Source: Sphingobacterium sp. B16(2022) | GTDB taxonomy: Bacteria > Bacteroidota > Bacteroidia > Sphingobacteriales > Sphingobacteriaceae | Length of the DNA stretch: 64,000 nucleotides | Direction of reading: 5' to 3' | NCBI RefSeq assembly: GCF_012030425.1 | Contig: NZ_JAAUVN010000001.1 | Span: 1,612,001 to 1,676,000 of the forward strand | Shown here: positions 45,573-54,817 of the stretch, in pieces | How positions within the stretch are numbered: position 1 is the first letter of the stretch | How the letters are laid out: every line of letters begins with the position of its first letter | Program-made: the position numbers and the translations under genes | Notes under the pieces: model-generated | What the model saw: only the letters and a program-made list of their open reading frames with translations | What the model was told of the DNA's origin: nothing | Databases searched by the model: none

Positions 45573-45594
45573 TTAAAAATCCTTCTCAAATTTG
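45564..45594 (+). promoter_or_regulatory. Promoter of the outer-membrane barrel gene
   Basis: TTG (45564-45566), 20 nt, then CAAATTTG (45587-45594), one mismatch from TAnnTTTG. The transcript would start near 45600, giving a leader of about 50 nt to the ATG at 45649. Confidence 0.45.
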
Positions 45595-45648
45595 TCATAT
45601 ATCAGACCTCTATTAAAAAGGGATAAACAAATCGATAAAAAAAGAATA

Positions 45649-48186
45649 ATGAAAAGATATATATCAACGCTTATTGTAGCAACTGCAATATCAACTGTGT
45701 ATGCTCAAAATACCGCTGAAAATTCACCTACAAACGTAAATAAGTCTGAAGGTACAATCTTTGGTCAAATTATAGACAGTCAAGGAAAACCTATTTCAAA
45801 GGCTTCGATTAATCTCTTTCAGGTTATCAAAGATCAAAAAAACAATCAGGAAAGAGAAATATTAATAAGAAGTACAAGTTCGCTGGAAAATGGAAATTTT
45901 AACTTTTCAGCTATTTCTAATACCAATAATTGGAAATTAAAAATCAGCTCAATAGGTTACGCAACGCTCGAGCTAAATGTTGATCATAGTGATGATAAAA
46001 AAGTCTTAAACAAAAATATAGGAACTATTGTACTTAAAAATGACAATCAACAACTTGCAGAAGTAACTGTCACAGGTCGAAAGGCTTTATTGGAAATGGA
46101 TATTGATAAAAAAGTATTCAATGTGGAAAAAAACATCGTAGCAACTGGCGGTACTGCTATCGATGTACTTCGTAATATGCCATCTGTACAAGTAGATATC
46201 GATGGAAATGTCAAGCTCAGAAATGCTGCACCAACCATTTTTGTAGATGGAAAGCCTACAACACTTTCACCAGATCAGATCCCCGCAGATGTCATCGAAA
46301 AAATAGAGATCATCACAAACCCTTCTGCAAAGTACGATGCCTCAGGAAGTATGGCTGGAATTTTAAATATAATCCTTAAAAAAAATAAGAAAACAGGATA
46401 TAATGGTATGGTTACCCTAGGTGGAGATCGATTTGGCGGAACTAATTTTATGGGAAGCCTCAATGCGCGTCAAAACAAATTAAACCTGTCATTTACAGGA
46501 ATGAATATGCGAATGCGTACGAATACTGAAGGAGATAGTCATAGAACGAGTAATATAAATAACATAAATTCAATTGTAGATCAAGATATTGAAGGAAAAA
46601 CAAAGGGTATGATCACTTTTGGAAGACTTGGTTTAGATTATGATTTCAGTCCACGAACTTCATTATCAATTGCCGGAGTTTTGGTTGAAGGGAAATTTCG
46701 TCCAAATGAAGAAACCCTAATATCAACACAATCTGAAGGAAAAACCTCATTAAGCAATCGAATTTCGGAATCCGAACGAAGCTTTAAACCAAGAGGTCTA
46801 CAGGCCGGAATAGTGCAGAAATTTAAAACAGAAGGTGAGGAATTAACTGTTGACTTTAATTATTTCGGAGGTAATAATAATTCAAACGGTCTTTACACCA
46901 CAAATTATCTCAATGATATAAACCAGATAACAGGCACAAAAAAACAACAGAACATCGGTTTTGGAAATAATAAATTTATTACTATCCAAACGGACTATGT
47001 TAAGCCTTTCAAAAATGGAATGAAATTGGAGACCGGTCTTCGTGCCCAAATTAATAAATTAAAAAATCTCAACGATAATTCAATACAAGATATTGGTGAA
47101 GAAGACTTTAAAAATATTTCTTCAGCATCCGCTAATTACGATAGTAAAAATAGCGTTTATGCCGCTTACGTTTCCCTCGGAGGAAATTTTAAAGATTGGG
47201 TATCCTATAAAATAGGTCTACGTGCTGAAAACTCAACTTATAATGGAGAACTTTTAAATACTAATGAAAAATTTAAGAACAATTATCCATTAAGCCTATT
47301 TCCATCTGTGTTTTTAAGTAAAAAACTGACCGAAAAAGATCAAATCCAGATGAGTGTCACGCGTCGCGTGAATCGTCCTAATTTTTTTCAAACGATACCT
47401 GTTATCGATTATACAGACAGCTTAAATATTACGAAAGGTAATGCCGATCTTGTTCCTGAATTCACGACTTCTGGCGAGCTTTCGTATAGTAGAACACATG
47501 GAAAAGGCACTTTTTTAGCTTCAGTTTATTATAAATCTACCAATAATTTGATTACCAGATTTTTGACTCAGGAATTAAATCCAGTAACAGGCAAGATGGA
47601 TTTTATAAATACCTATATTAATGCCAATTCTAGTAAAAACTATGGTGCAGAATTTACATATACCAATAATCTTAAAAAATGGTGGGATTTAACCGCAGAT
47701 CTTAATTTCTATAATTCAAAAATAGAAGTTGACGACAGTACCCCGTCTGAAGCAATGTGGACAGTGTTTGGAAAATTGAACAACACCTTTAATGTTAAAA
47801 ACAATTGGAATCTTCAAGTCGCATTTGAATATCAAGGCAAAACAAATATGCCTGTCACACAAGGCCAGTCATTTGGTCCTCCAATGAATCAAGCACAAAG
47901 CTCATCCCAAGGATACATCAAACCTTTTTATGGTGTCGATCTAGCTCTCAAAAAGAGTTTCTTAAAAAATCAAGCTGCCTCAGTAACTTTAGCTGTGAAT
48001 GATATTTTCAGAAGCCGAGGTAATACAATTGTATCTTCAGGAGAAGGGTTTACACAATCTTATTATCGACTTTCAAATCCTCAACTAATCAAATTGAACT
48101 TATCTTATCGCTTTGGAAAAATGGATATGAATATGTTTAAGAAAAACAAAAATCAAAATTCGATGGAAGGAATGCAAATGCAGTAA
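45649..48186 (+). CDS. Outer-membrane beta-barrel protein, TonB-receptor-like (OMP_b-brl_3 type)
   Basis: An 845-residue outer-membrane protein. A signal peptide (ending TVYAQ) is followed by a carboxypeptidase-regulatory-like domain (GTIFGQIIDSQGKPISKASI). A short plug follows with the family's FVDGKPTTLSPDQIPADVIE and NPSAKYDASGSMAGILNIIL, and then a large barrel. Proteins of this family lack a SusD partner and their cargo is mostly unknown. The C-terminal end is methionine-rich (MDMNMFKK and later SMEGMQMQ), which is unusual and could bind a soft metal. The frame is open to a TTG at 45592, but the ATG at 45649 starts the signal peptide. It follows a LytS/LytTR pair that probably controls it. 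Confidence 0.9.
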   Translation: MKRYISTLIVATAISTVYAQNTAENSPTNVNKSEGTIFGQIIDSQGKPISKASINLFQVIKDQKNNQEREILIRSTSSLENGNFNFSAISNTNNWKLKISSIGYATLELNVDHSDDKKVLNKNIGTIVLKNDNQQLAEVTVTGRKALLEMDIDKKVFNVEKNIVATGGTAIDVLRNMPSVQVDIDGNVKLRNAAPTIFVDGKPTTLSPDQIPADVIEKIEIITNPSAKYDASGSMAGILNIILKKNKKTGYNGMVTLGGDRFGGTNFMGSLNARQNKLNLSFTGMNMRMRTNTEGDSHRTSNINNINSIVDQDIEGKTKGMITFGRLGLDYDFSPRTSLSIAGVLVEGKFRPNEETLISTQSEGKTSLSNRISESERSFKPRGLQAGIVQKFKTEGEELTVDFNYFGGNNNSNGLYTTNYLNDINQITGTKKQQNIGFGNNKFITIQTDYVKPFKNGMKLETGLRAQINKLKNLNDNSIQDIGEEDFKNISSASANYDSKNSVYAAYVSLGGNFKDWVSYKIGLRAENSTYNGELLNTNEKFKNNYPLSLFPSVFLSKKLTEKDQIQMSVTRRVNRPNFFQTIPVIDYTDSLNITKGNADLVPEFTTSGELSYSRTHGKGTFLASVYYKSTNNLITRFLTQELNPVTGKMDFINTYINANSSKNYGAEFTYTNNLKKWWDLTADLNFYNSKIEVDDSTPSEAMWTVFGKLNNTFNVKNNWNLQVAFEYQGKTNMPVTQGQSFGPPMNQAQSSSQGYIKPFYGVDLALKKSFLKNQAASVTLAVNDIFRSRGNTIVSSGEGFTQSYYRLSNPQLIKLNLSYRFGKMDMNMFKKNKNQNSMEGMQMQ

Positions 48187-48209
48187 TCTACCCGTACAAT
48201 AACAAATAG

Positions 48210-48252
48210 AGGGGTGTATATAGATCTTAATCTATATACACCCCTTTATTTT
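48210..48252 (+). terminator. Strong terminator after the OMP gene
   Basis: Perfect 16-bp arms (48210-48225 and 48230-48245) with a 4-nt loop, then TTATTTT, starting 24 nt after the stop. Confidence 0.9.
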
Positions 48253-48290
48253 AATCTAATTGATTTAACTTACAAAAATGAAGAAGTTAA

Positions 48291-49130
48291 TTAAGATACT
48301 AACATTAAAATAGGGACCTTGGCATTAACTGCCAATTTTTTTGAGGCACTTTTTTGAAAAAACGAAGCGATAAATCCAAGTTTACGGGGTACAGTGATCA
48401 ATACATGAATATTATGTTCTTGAACATATACATTTAGTTTCTCAACAAAATCTTCACCTTCCAAATAAGAGTAAGTCGGTTCAAGACTATCTAAACTTGC
48501 ATGCAAAAAAGATTGTTCCTCAATTAAATCAGCTGCCTTATGCTTCCCTTGAACACTTACATTTACAACATACCATCTTAAAGATAACAATTCTTGTAAA
48601 TGAAATATTGTTTTCACGGGCAATCGTTCATCTAAATGCAATAGATCCACTGCAAGGATCACATTTTTAAAGATATGTACTTTATCCATATCTGGCACCA
48701 ATAAAAGGTTATACAGATGTGCCTGTATCAGCTCATTGGTAATAGTACCAATACTATTTTTACCATTATCATCATTTCCTCTCATTCCAGCAATAACTAG
48801 GTCAACATGCCCCTCTTCGGAAATTCGCTCCATGCCATCTAAAACAGTAAAACTATCATGTCTTGTATGGACGTTTGTAGCTGGTGAAACATTTAATAAT
48901 TCCTGTTTCAAAAGAAGCATTTTTGAGTCTACTGCCGCAATATCTGTTTCATCTACAAGAATTGGTGGCGGTATAAACTCGCCGACATAGTAAAATCCTC
49001 CATTTAGATACCCTAAGGAGTGGTATATGATGACTTTTTTTATAGCTGTTTGCTTAGCAAGGGTCAAGAGTTGATCGAAAGCATGTCTAGCAGGAACAGA
49101 AAAATCGGTTAAAAAAACAATTGTTTCCAT
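48291..49130 (-). CDS. Tandem-domain universal stress protein (UspA family)
   Basis: A 279-residue cytoplasmic protein with two USP-like domains in a row. The first begins METIVFLTDFSVPARHAFDQ and contains VDLVIAGMRGNDDNGKNSIG, an ATP-binding-type Gly-rich stretch. The second begins FKNVILAVDLLHLDERLPVK and lacks the full Gly-rich loop. I start it at the ATG of METIVF; the frame to 49214 adds an unlikely hydrophobic tail. It is a single gene on the minus strand facing the OMP gene. The stress to which it responds is unknown. Confidence 0.88.
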   Translation of the reverse strand: METIVFLTDFSVPARHAFDQLLTLAKQTAIKKVIIYHSLGYLNGGFYYVGEFIPPPILVDETDIAAVDSKMLLLKQELLNVSPATNVHTRHDSFTVLDGMERISEEGHVDLVIAGMRGNDDNGKNSIGTITNELIQAHLYNLLLVPDMDKVHIFKNVILAVDLLHLDERLPVKTIFHLQELLSLRWYVVNVSVQGKHKAADLIEEQSFLHASLDSLEPTYSYLEGEDFVEKLNVYVQEHNIHVLITVPRKLGFIASFFQKSASKKLAVNAKVPILMLVS

Positions 49131-49421
49131 GATCGTGATTTCTTGTAATGTATACTCGATTACTAAACAACCGAATCTTATTTTTAGTTTAAAAATTAAG
49201 AAAATAATACACATTAATCTAAATGCATAAATAAATATTCCGAATAAACTAGAAATGTCCTATGACCGATTACGCAAGTTGTTTCATATTTATAATTAGT
49301 TTTTCGAACCGAAATTTGCTAATTTTAATTTTTTCGGTTTTCAATTATGGGTCTGTTCCCATAGTTTATAGTAAAATACGTTGAAAACCTGGCAATTGTC
49401 TTTAATAATTATATAAAACTT

Positions 49422-49844
49422 ATGTACATATATAATATCCACTGGATCCTTAAATTTATTTTTAATTTAGCTATAATCATCCTGATCAGTAGATTCTTCT
49501 ATGCTCCTTTTGATGATAAGTTAGCTGATACAAACCTTGTTTACATATTACCATGTATTGGATTAATCAGTAGCTATTTATATCTCTCAGCTTGGTTTGG
49601 TTGGAAAAAGAGCTTTTACATCATACTTTATTTAGTAGCATACCTGATCTTCATGGGATATTTTTTGCTAAATCATCTATTGCCAAAATGGGTTGATAAT
49701 ACAATAATAATCTTAACTGTATCTGTAATCGGTTATTTTTGCTATCGCATTATTAATCGTATTATTAAAACAATGATTTATCGCTGTAAAGGAATTAAGA
49801 GCCGTATTAATACATACGTAATTAGAAATAAAAGAAATAAGTGA
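49422..49844 (+). CDS. Four-TM membrane protein of unknown function
   Basis: A 140-residue hydrophobic protein with about four helices (about 10-27, 43-60, 64-88 and 92-110) and a basic tail (RCKGIKSRINTYVIRNKRNK). I do not recognise the family. The positive tail suggests a cytoplasmic C-terminus. It precedes the yfiT-like gene by 54 nt and may be cotranscribed. Confidence 0.6.
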   Translation: MYIYNIHWILKFIFNLAIIILISRFFYAPFDDKLADTNLVYILPCIGLISSYLYLSAWFGWKKSFYIILYLVAYLIFMGYFLLNHLLPKWVDNTIIILTVSVIGYFCYRIINRIIKTMIYRCKGIKSRINTYVIRNKRNK

Positions 49845-49898
49845 TCTTTTCAGGAAGCTGGAGAATGACGTTAAAAACATAAGAACTTATACATAGAT

Positions 49899-50435
49899 AT
49901 GAAATCTAATATCGATAAACTGAAGTTTCCAATTGGTAAATTTATTGCGCCAAATACAATAGATAATGGAACGATAACAAAATGGATTGGAATTATACAA
50001 TCTTTCCCAGATCTTCTAAAAAAAGAAGTTCAAGAATTATCGGAAGAAGCATTACAAAAAACCTATAGACCTAATGGTTGGTCAATAAGACAAATAATAC
50101 ATCATTGTGCTGACAGCCACATGAATAGTTTAATCAGATTTAAACTAGCTTTGACAGAAGATATACCCGTTATAAAACCATATGCTGAAGATCTTTGGGC
50201 AGAACTTATTGACTCAAAAGAACTTGCTATTAATTCTTCTATAAATATGCTAGAAGCTCTACATTACCGCTGGGTAGTTTTACTACAAAATATGACACCT
50301 TCGGATATGGCCAGACAATTTAGACATCCTGATTCGAACGAACTCATTAATATTAAAACAAATATTGGACTGTACGCTTGGCATTGTGAGCATCATCTTG
50401 CACATATTAAAATCGCAAAAATGAATAAGGAATAG
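49899..50435 (+). CDS. YfiT-like DinB-superfamily protein (putative bacillithiol transferase)
   Basis: A 178-residue metal-dependent protein of the YfiT group. It starts with the typical LKFPIGKF, and the metal ligands lie in IIHHCADSHMNS (helix 2) and WHCEHHLAHI near the end. YfiT homologues are proposed to transfer bacillithiol or act as metal-dependent hydrolases. Many Bacteroidota make bacillithiol, so this is plausible. Identity is strong; the reaction is inferred. Confidence 0.9.
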   Translation: MKSNIDKLKFPIGKFIAPNTIDNGTITKWIGIIQSFPDLLKKEVQELSEEALQKTYRPNGWSIRQIIHHCADSHMNSLIRFKLALTEDIPVIKPYAEDLWAELIDSKELAINSSINMLEALHYRWVVLLQNMTPSDMARQFRHPDSNELINIKTNIGLYAWHCEHHLAHIKIAKMNKE

Positions 50436-50523
50436 TCAATTTAAAATATTATGAAGGTAAAAAGTTTTTTATAAAAATAAGCTAGCATTTTTTTGTAAAA
50501 TTGCATTAAATTAAAAAGGTAAA

Positions 50524-51324
50524 TTGAGATATTTTTTCCATATCGCCTATCAGGGTCAGAATTATAATGGTTGGCAAAGACAACCTGATGTAGAAAGCGT
50601 ACAAGAAGTTTTGGAAAATACACTCCATAAAGTATTAAAAGTACCAACCACCATATTTGGTTGTGGCCGTACAGATGCTCAAGTCCACGCTAGTCAGTAC
50701 TTTTTTCATGCGGATATTGAGAAAGAATATGATTTCGACTTATTATTTCGACTCAATAAGGCTCTTCCTGATAACATCGCCATTTACGATATAATAAAAA
50801 TGGAAGGTAAGCCGCATGCTCGTTTTGATGCAGTGCATAGAGAATATGATTACTTTATTCACACGTACAAAGATCCTTTCTTAAGCAATCAAAGCTCATT
50901 ATACTTATATCCCAAATTAAATTTAGACAAAATGAGTGAAGCTGCAAAATTGCTCTTAAAATATAAGGATTTTCGTCCCTTTTGCACACATCCTGATAAA
51001 AATGAACATACAATCTGCCACGTAACAGCTGCAGGAATATTTGTCAATACAAAAGGTGATAGAATTCGGTTTAATATTTCCAGTAATAGATTTTTAGGTA
51101 AGATGATCAGAATTCTAACCGGTAAACTTTTAAAAATAGGTAATGGGGAACTAAGTATTGATGAATTTGAAAATCATTTAATTACATTAGAACTTCCCAA
51201 AATATTGAGACCGGCCCATCCAATAGGTTTGTATCTATCCAAAGTTAACTATCCATACCTAAATCTTCCACCACGCACTGATTTTTTAACACCTTCCCAA
51301 AGTTCCGACTGGATTTCTATTTAG
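50524..51324 (+). CDS. truA: tRNA pseudouridine(38-40) synthase TruA
   Basis: A 266-residue enzyme that converts uridines 38-40 of tRNA anticodon arms to pseudouridine. The catalytic aspartate is Asp51 in FGCGRTDAQVHA. The N-terminal RYFFHIAYQGQNYNGWQRQP and the later RFDAVHREYDYFIHT and NRFLGKMIRILTG are family blocks. Translation must start at the TTG at 50524, as no ATG fits the N-terminus. The C-terminal 40 residues are divergent, which I believe is usual in Bacteroidota TruA. Confidence 0.95.
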   Translation: MRYFFHIAYQGQNYNGWQRQPDVESVQEVLENTLHKVLKVPTTIFGCGRTDAQVHASQYFFHADIEKEYDFDLLFRLNKALPDNIAIYDIIKMEGKPHARFDAVHREYDYFIHTYKDPFLSNQSSLYLYPKLNLDKMSEAAKLLLKYKDFRPFCTHPDKNEHTICHVTAAGIFVNTKGDRIRFNISSNRFLGKMIRILTGKLLKIGNGELSIDEFENHLITLELPKILRPAHPIGLYLSKVNYPYLNLPPRTDFLTPSQSSDWISI

Positions 51325-51388
51325 ATACCCAGTATTAAAAAAAATAAAGTATGCAATCCTATCTAGATACTTTTCATAACAAATAATG

Positions 51389-51739
51389 TTAACCTTGTGA
51401 TATTAGTGTTATTACTTTATCAATCGGTCGACCGATAACGGCCTTACCATCTTTTACAACAATAGGACGCTCAATTAGAATAGGATACTCCAACATAAGG
51501 GAGATCCATTCTTCATCCGAAAGAACAAGATTTTTAAACTTTTCTTGAAAAATTGATTCATTACGTCGTATCAGCTCAAGAGGTTTTAATTGAAGTAAAG
51601 TGACCAGCTCAAGCAATTCATCTTTACTAGGAACATCTTGAAGATACTCCCGTATTGATAAATCTACATCTTTCGATTTCAATAAATCTAATACAGCACA
51701 GCTTTTACTACACAATTTGTTATGATATATCTTTATCAT
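51389..51739 (-). CDS. ArsC/Spx/YffB-family thioredoxin-fold protein (arsenate reductase-like)
   Basis: A 116-residue protein of the glutaredoxin-linked arsenate reductase family. The catalytic Cys10 lies in YHNKLCSKSCAVL, and the RPIVV-KDGKAVIGRP block near residues 91-104 includes the arginine expected to bind an oxyanion. No ars operon genes surround it, so the general YffB/ArsC-like role is uncertain. It follows the YceI gene by 10 nt on the minus strand. Confidence 0.88.
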   Translation of the reverse strand: MIKIYHNKLCSKSCAVLDLLKSKDVDLSIREYLQDVPSKDELLELVTLLQLKPLELIRRNESIFQEKFKNLVLSDEEWISLMLEYPILIERPIVVKDGKAVIGRPIDKVITLISQG

Positions 51740-51749
51740 GATCCAAAAT

Positions 51750-52292
51750 CTAGAGTATTATATCTTTTTTAATCACTTGAACTTCAGCACTAATTCGTAC
51801 TTCATCACTAACCACAATATTACCAGCTTCTGTAACAGCATCCCATGTTAAACCAAATTCCTTACGACTAAGTTGCCCGCTTAAAGAAAAGCCTGCTTTT
51901 GTTTGGCCATAACTATCGACCACAATCCCGCCAAACAAAACTTTTAATGTAATAGCTTTGGTAATATTTCCTATTGTCAAATTTCCGGTTAGTTGCGCTT
52001 CATCCCCGATTCCTACATATTTAACACCAGTAAATTCTAAATAACGGTAGGCTTCAGCATTAAAAAAATCAGCTGACTTCAAATGTTCGTCTCTTTGTGT
52101 ATCATTGGTATTGATAGAATTTATCTCCGCTTTAAATGCTATATTCTTAGCGGTATTAAAATCATTAGAAGTAGTTTCAAGATCAAGTGTGAACTTCCCA
52201 AAATAACCTGTTATCGTTGTAATCATTAAGTGTTTCACTTTAAAAGCGACTTCACTATGACTTGGGTCTATTGACCATTTGTATGTTGCCAT
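51750..52292 (-). CDS. YceI family lipid-binding protein
   Basis: A 180-residue protein with the YceI lipocalin-like fold, known to bind polyisoprenoid or similar lipids. Landmarks are WSIDPSHSEVAFKVKHLMI at the start, RDEHLKSADFFNAEAYRYL in the middle and the LSRKEFGLTWDA block near the end. It lacks a signal peptide, so it would be cytoplasmic, unlike E. coli YceI. A minus-strand TATTTTTG lies upstream as a possible -7 element. It is cotranscribed with the ArsC-like gene. Confidence 0.92.
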   Translation of the reverse strand: MATYKWSIDPSHSEVAFKVKHLMITTITGYFGKFTLDLETTSNDFNTAKNIAFKAEINSINTNDTQRDEHLKSADFFNAEAYRYLEFTGVKYVGIGDEAQLTGNLTIGNITKAITLKVLFGGIVVDSYGQTKAGFSLSGQLSRKEFGLTWDAVTEAGNIVVSDEVRISAEVQVIKKDIIL

Positions 52293-52403
52293 AAACTGTT
52301 ATTTTAATTAATTAGGTAGATATCTAATAATTGCAAAAATAAGGATTACTAAAAATCTAAAAATTGATTTAGATCATTTGTTTGATGCGTTTAGTATGCT
52401 ACT

Positions 52404-54743
52404 TTAGGCTAAATTAATTCCTATTCTCAACGCTTGCAATCCTTTAACACCCTGTAATTCTTCCAATTCCAATTCTTCTAGATCATCTAATAAAGATCCG
52501 CTCTTTTGTAGATATTGAATATATCCTAAATATTCCTTTTCCTCGCGCTTTGTAAAATAGACAATAGCAATTTTACCCGGCTGAGTAAGGCGTTCGTTCG
52601 AACCTTTAATAGTCACTTTATCGATTCTCTTTTTTATAATCTGATAGCGAATATTATAAGCTCCCTCTACATCAAATCGGTGTTCATCTGTTCTAAAATT
52701 AATATCGATCAACGTAGCATTAACAAAAATAAGCTGCGTTGTTAGTAAACGTTTCTCCATTTGATCCAACAGACTATGTGTAATTTTTGCAATCGCCGCC
52801 ATTGACGTCAATTGCCAAAGTCGGATATTTTTTAAGTATATCTCATTGAACTTTTTGTCTGGAGCGATAGATTGGCCTATGTAAATATCATATTCAATAC
52901 CATCTGATCTAAATTTTTCAAAATAACAAGGGTAAGAATTTTGCAATTCCTTTTCAAATAACTCCAGATAACCACTTATTCCACTATTAATTAAACGTAT
53001 CGATTTTTCTAAAACATTACGATTTTTATAAACAACCCCATTTAAAGGATGGATAGCATTTTCATATGCGGCAATAATCGGATGAGATTCTTTTAAATTC
53101 TCCTTAAAATAAGTGAGAACTTCAGCCACATTTTGATTAAAAAAGTCATTAAGCTGAATCTGCATACTATCCATTAATTCTTCATTAATTTCCTGTAACC
53201 ATCTTCGGCAGTTGAAAATCATTTCATCAAGAATAACAATACTATTTAAGTGTTTCAATTGAATTAAGACATTCTCCAATAATTCTAATTGAACAATCAT
53301 GTCCTGAAAAGCCGCCTTATTTCTTTCAATAGTTGAATTTCGAATATCGATGGCACCGTACAACGGATATATTTGTTCAAATTTAATATCACCAACAATA
53401 GGTTTAGGTTTATCTTGTTCTATTCTTTGTAAATATTCCCAAGCCTCTTGATTAAACTTCCACTGTACTGCTGATTGAAGAGATGTAAATTTTTCCTTTA
53501 TAACCTCGTTTATTTTTGTCTGAAACTCAACAATTTCATCTTTTAGCAACTGTGCTAGTAAGGTACTTGCACTAAATATTCGAGCCAAAATCTGTTCATC
53601 AAGAACTGCATCTGTTTTTGTAAAGACTTCGATAACACCTACGATCTCTTTATTATGGGCTATGGGAATCAATGCATAGTTGACGATGCCCAGATCTTTC
53701 AGTCGTTCCCAAAGGAACGACATAGTTTTATCTTCAATAGGAAAATCTTTACTAAAAACAAGAATTTGGGGTTGCTTAATAAATTCATCCAGCAACTCTT
53801 GAATACGTTGCTCACTTCCTTTATTAATTTTTAATAAATCCAATAAAGCTGACGTTTTCTTTTCTTTAAAATCAAATACGACTTTGTTATTCAACTTAAA
53901 AAAAGGTAAAAGAGAAAATTCAATAGCAGGATTTCCTGCTAATGTTCTTAAAGCCATAATCACGTGTCCATAAGAATCTGCTTCATCAATTCCCCTTATA
54001 ATGATATTTTTTATATTTTCAAGCGCCTGTTGTTCAGTAATATCAGTAACTGTTAAAATAGAAAAACCATCCATTTTGATTTTATTCAATGGAATCAAAG
54101 TTTTTATTATCTCAAAATTTAATGTTTTTGAAAACTCATCAATTACTTTTATCCGATCAAAAACAGGTAAATTTCCGATTACTTTTACATCTACAAAAGT
54201 ATGATCGATATTGATCCGGTAATACTTTTGTAGTCCAGTCAATGCATCGATAAAGGAATGAATTATCTCAAAATGCTTTGCAGATTTTATCCCATATAAC
54301 CTTTCTAATATAAATGAATACAACATCTGGATTTTCTCAGAAAACCCAACAGAATCATGTGCTAAAGCAAGTTGATTATCACATCTATACTGTTCAAGTA
54401 AAGCATAGAATTTATCTGTTCCAAAACATATTTTTTGTCCTAAAGGAAAGCCCAATGCCCAATAAGTGTCCTCATCATCTTGTAATACTGGATTTAAAGA
54501 TGCATGAATTAATCTAAATTCGTTTTCAAATTGGTGAATATTGTGCTTCTCCAAAGGACCATATTTTGCAAATGCTTGATTAAAATCCTTTAATACACTA
54601 GCTAAAAAGTTCTTTTTAATTGATATTTCATTTTCACCTTTTCTTTTCAGATAATTCAAAAATGGGTCAAAAGAAAGGTGGGTTTCAATTTCAGGAAATT
54701 GATCTTCCTCCTCATTTATTATAGTAAATAATGCTGATTGCAT
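52404..54743 (-). CDS. Large GAF-domain protein of unknown function
   Basis: A 779-residue cytoplasmic protein with no membrane segment. A GAF-like domain is visible at about 290-420: QPQILVFSKDF, then LGIVNYALIPIAHNKEIVGVIE, followed by a long helix. The rest is helical, with conserved-looking segments such as YPLYGAIDIRNSTIERNKAAF and IRYQIIKKRIDKVTI. No output domain (kinase, cyclase, GGDEF) is recognised. It lies 75 nt after the metallophosphatase of the ppk1 operon, on the same strand. A ligand-sensing role linked to polyphosphate or nucleotide metabolism is a guess. Confidence 0.75.
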   Translation of the reverse strand: MQSALFTIINEEEDQFPEIETHLSFDPFLNYLKRKGENEISIKKNFLASVLKDFNQAFAKYGPLEKHNIHQFENEFRLIHASLNPVLQDDEDTYWALGFPLGQKICFGTDKFYALLEQYRCDNQLALAHDSVGFSEKIQMLYSFILERLYGIKSAKHFEIIHSFIDALTGLQKYYRINIDHTFVDVKVIGNLPVFDRIKVIDEFSKTLNFEIIKTLIPLNKIKMDGFSILTVTDITEQQALENIKNIIIRGIDEADSYGHVIMALRTLAGNPAIEFSLLPFFKLNNKVVFDFKEKKTSALLDLLKINKGSEQRIQELLDEFIKQPQILVFSKDFPIEDKTMSFLWERLKDLGIVNYALIPIAHNKEIVGVIEVFTKTDAVLDEQILARIFSASTLLAQLLKDEIVEFQTKINEVIKEKFTSLQSAVQWKFNQEAWEYLQRIEQDKPKPIVGDIKFEQIYPLYGAIDIRNSTIERNKAAFQDMIVQLELLENVLIQLKHLNSIVILDEMIFNCRRWLQEINEELMDSMQIQLNDFFNQNVAEVLTYFKENLKESHPIIAAYENAIHPLNGVVYKNRNVLEKSIRLINSGISGYLELFEKELQNSYPCYFEKFRSDGIEYDIYIGQSIAPDKKFNEIYLKNIRLWQLTSMAAIAKITHSLLDQMEKRLLTTQLIFVNATLIDINFRTDEHRFDVEGAYNIRYQIIKKRIDKVTIKGSNERLTQPGKIAIVYFTKREEKEYLGYIQYLQKSGSLLDDLEELELEELQGVKGLQALRIGINLA

Positions 54744-54817
54744 ATTAAAAAAATTAAATTACTAACACGACCCATCACATTTAAGATGGGAATGTTATGC
54801 AGAGTAGATTCAGTTCG

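Noticed and set aside
54771..54790. CCCATC/GATGGG hairpin between the metallophosphatase and the GAF gene as a terminator
   Set aside because: Only a 6-bp stem, and no T run follows on the minus strand.
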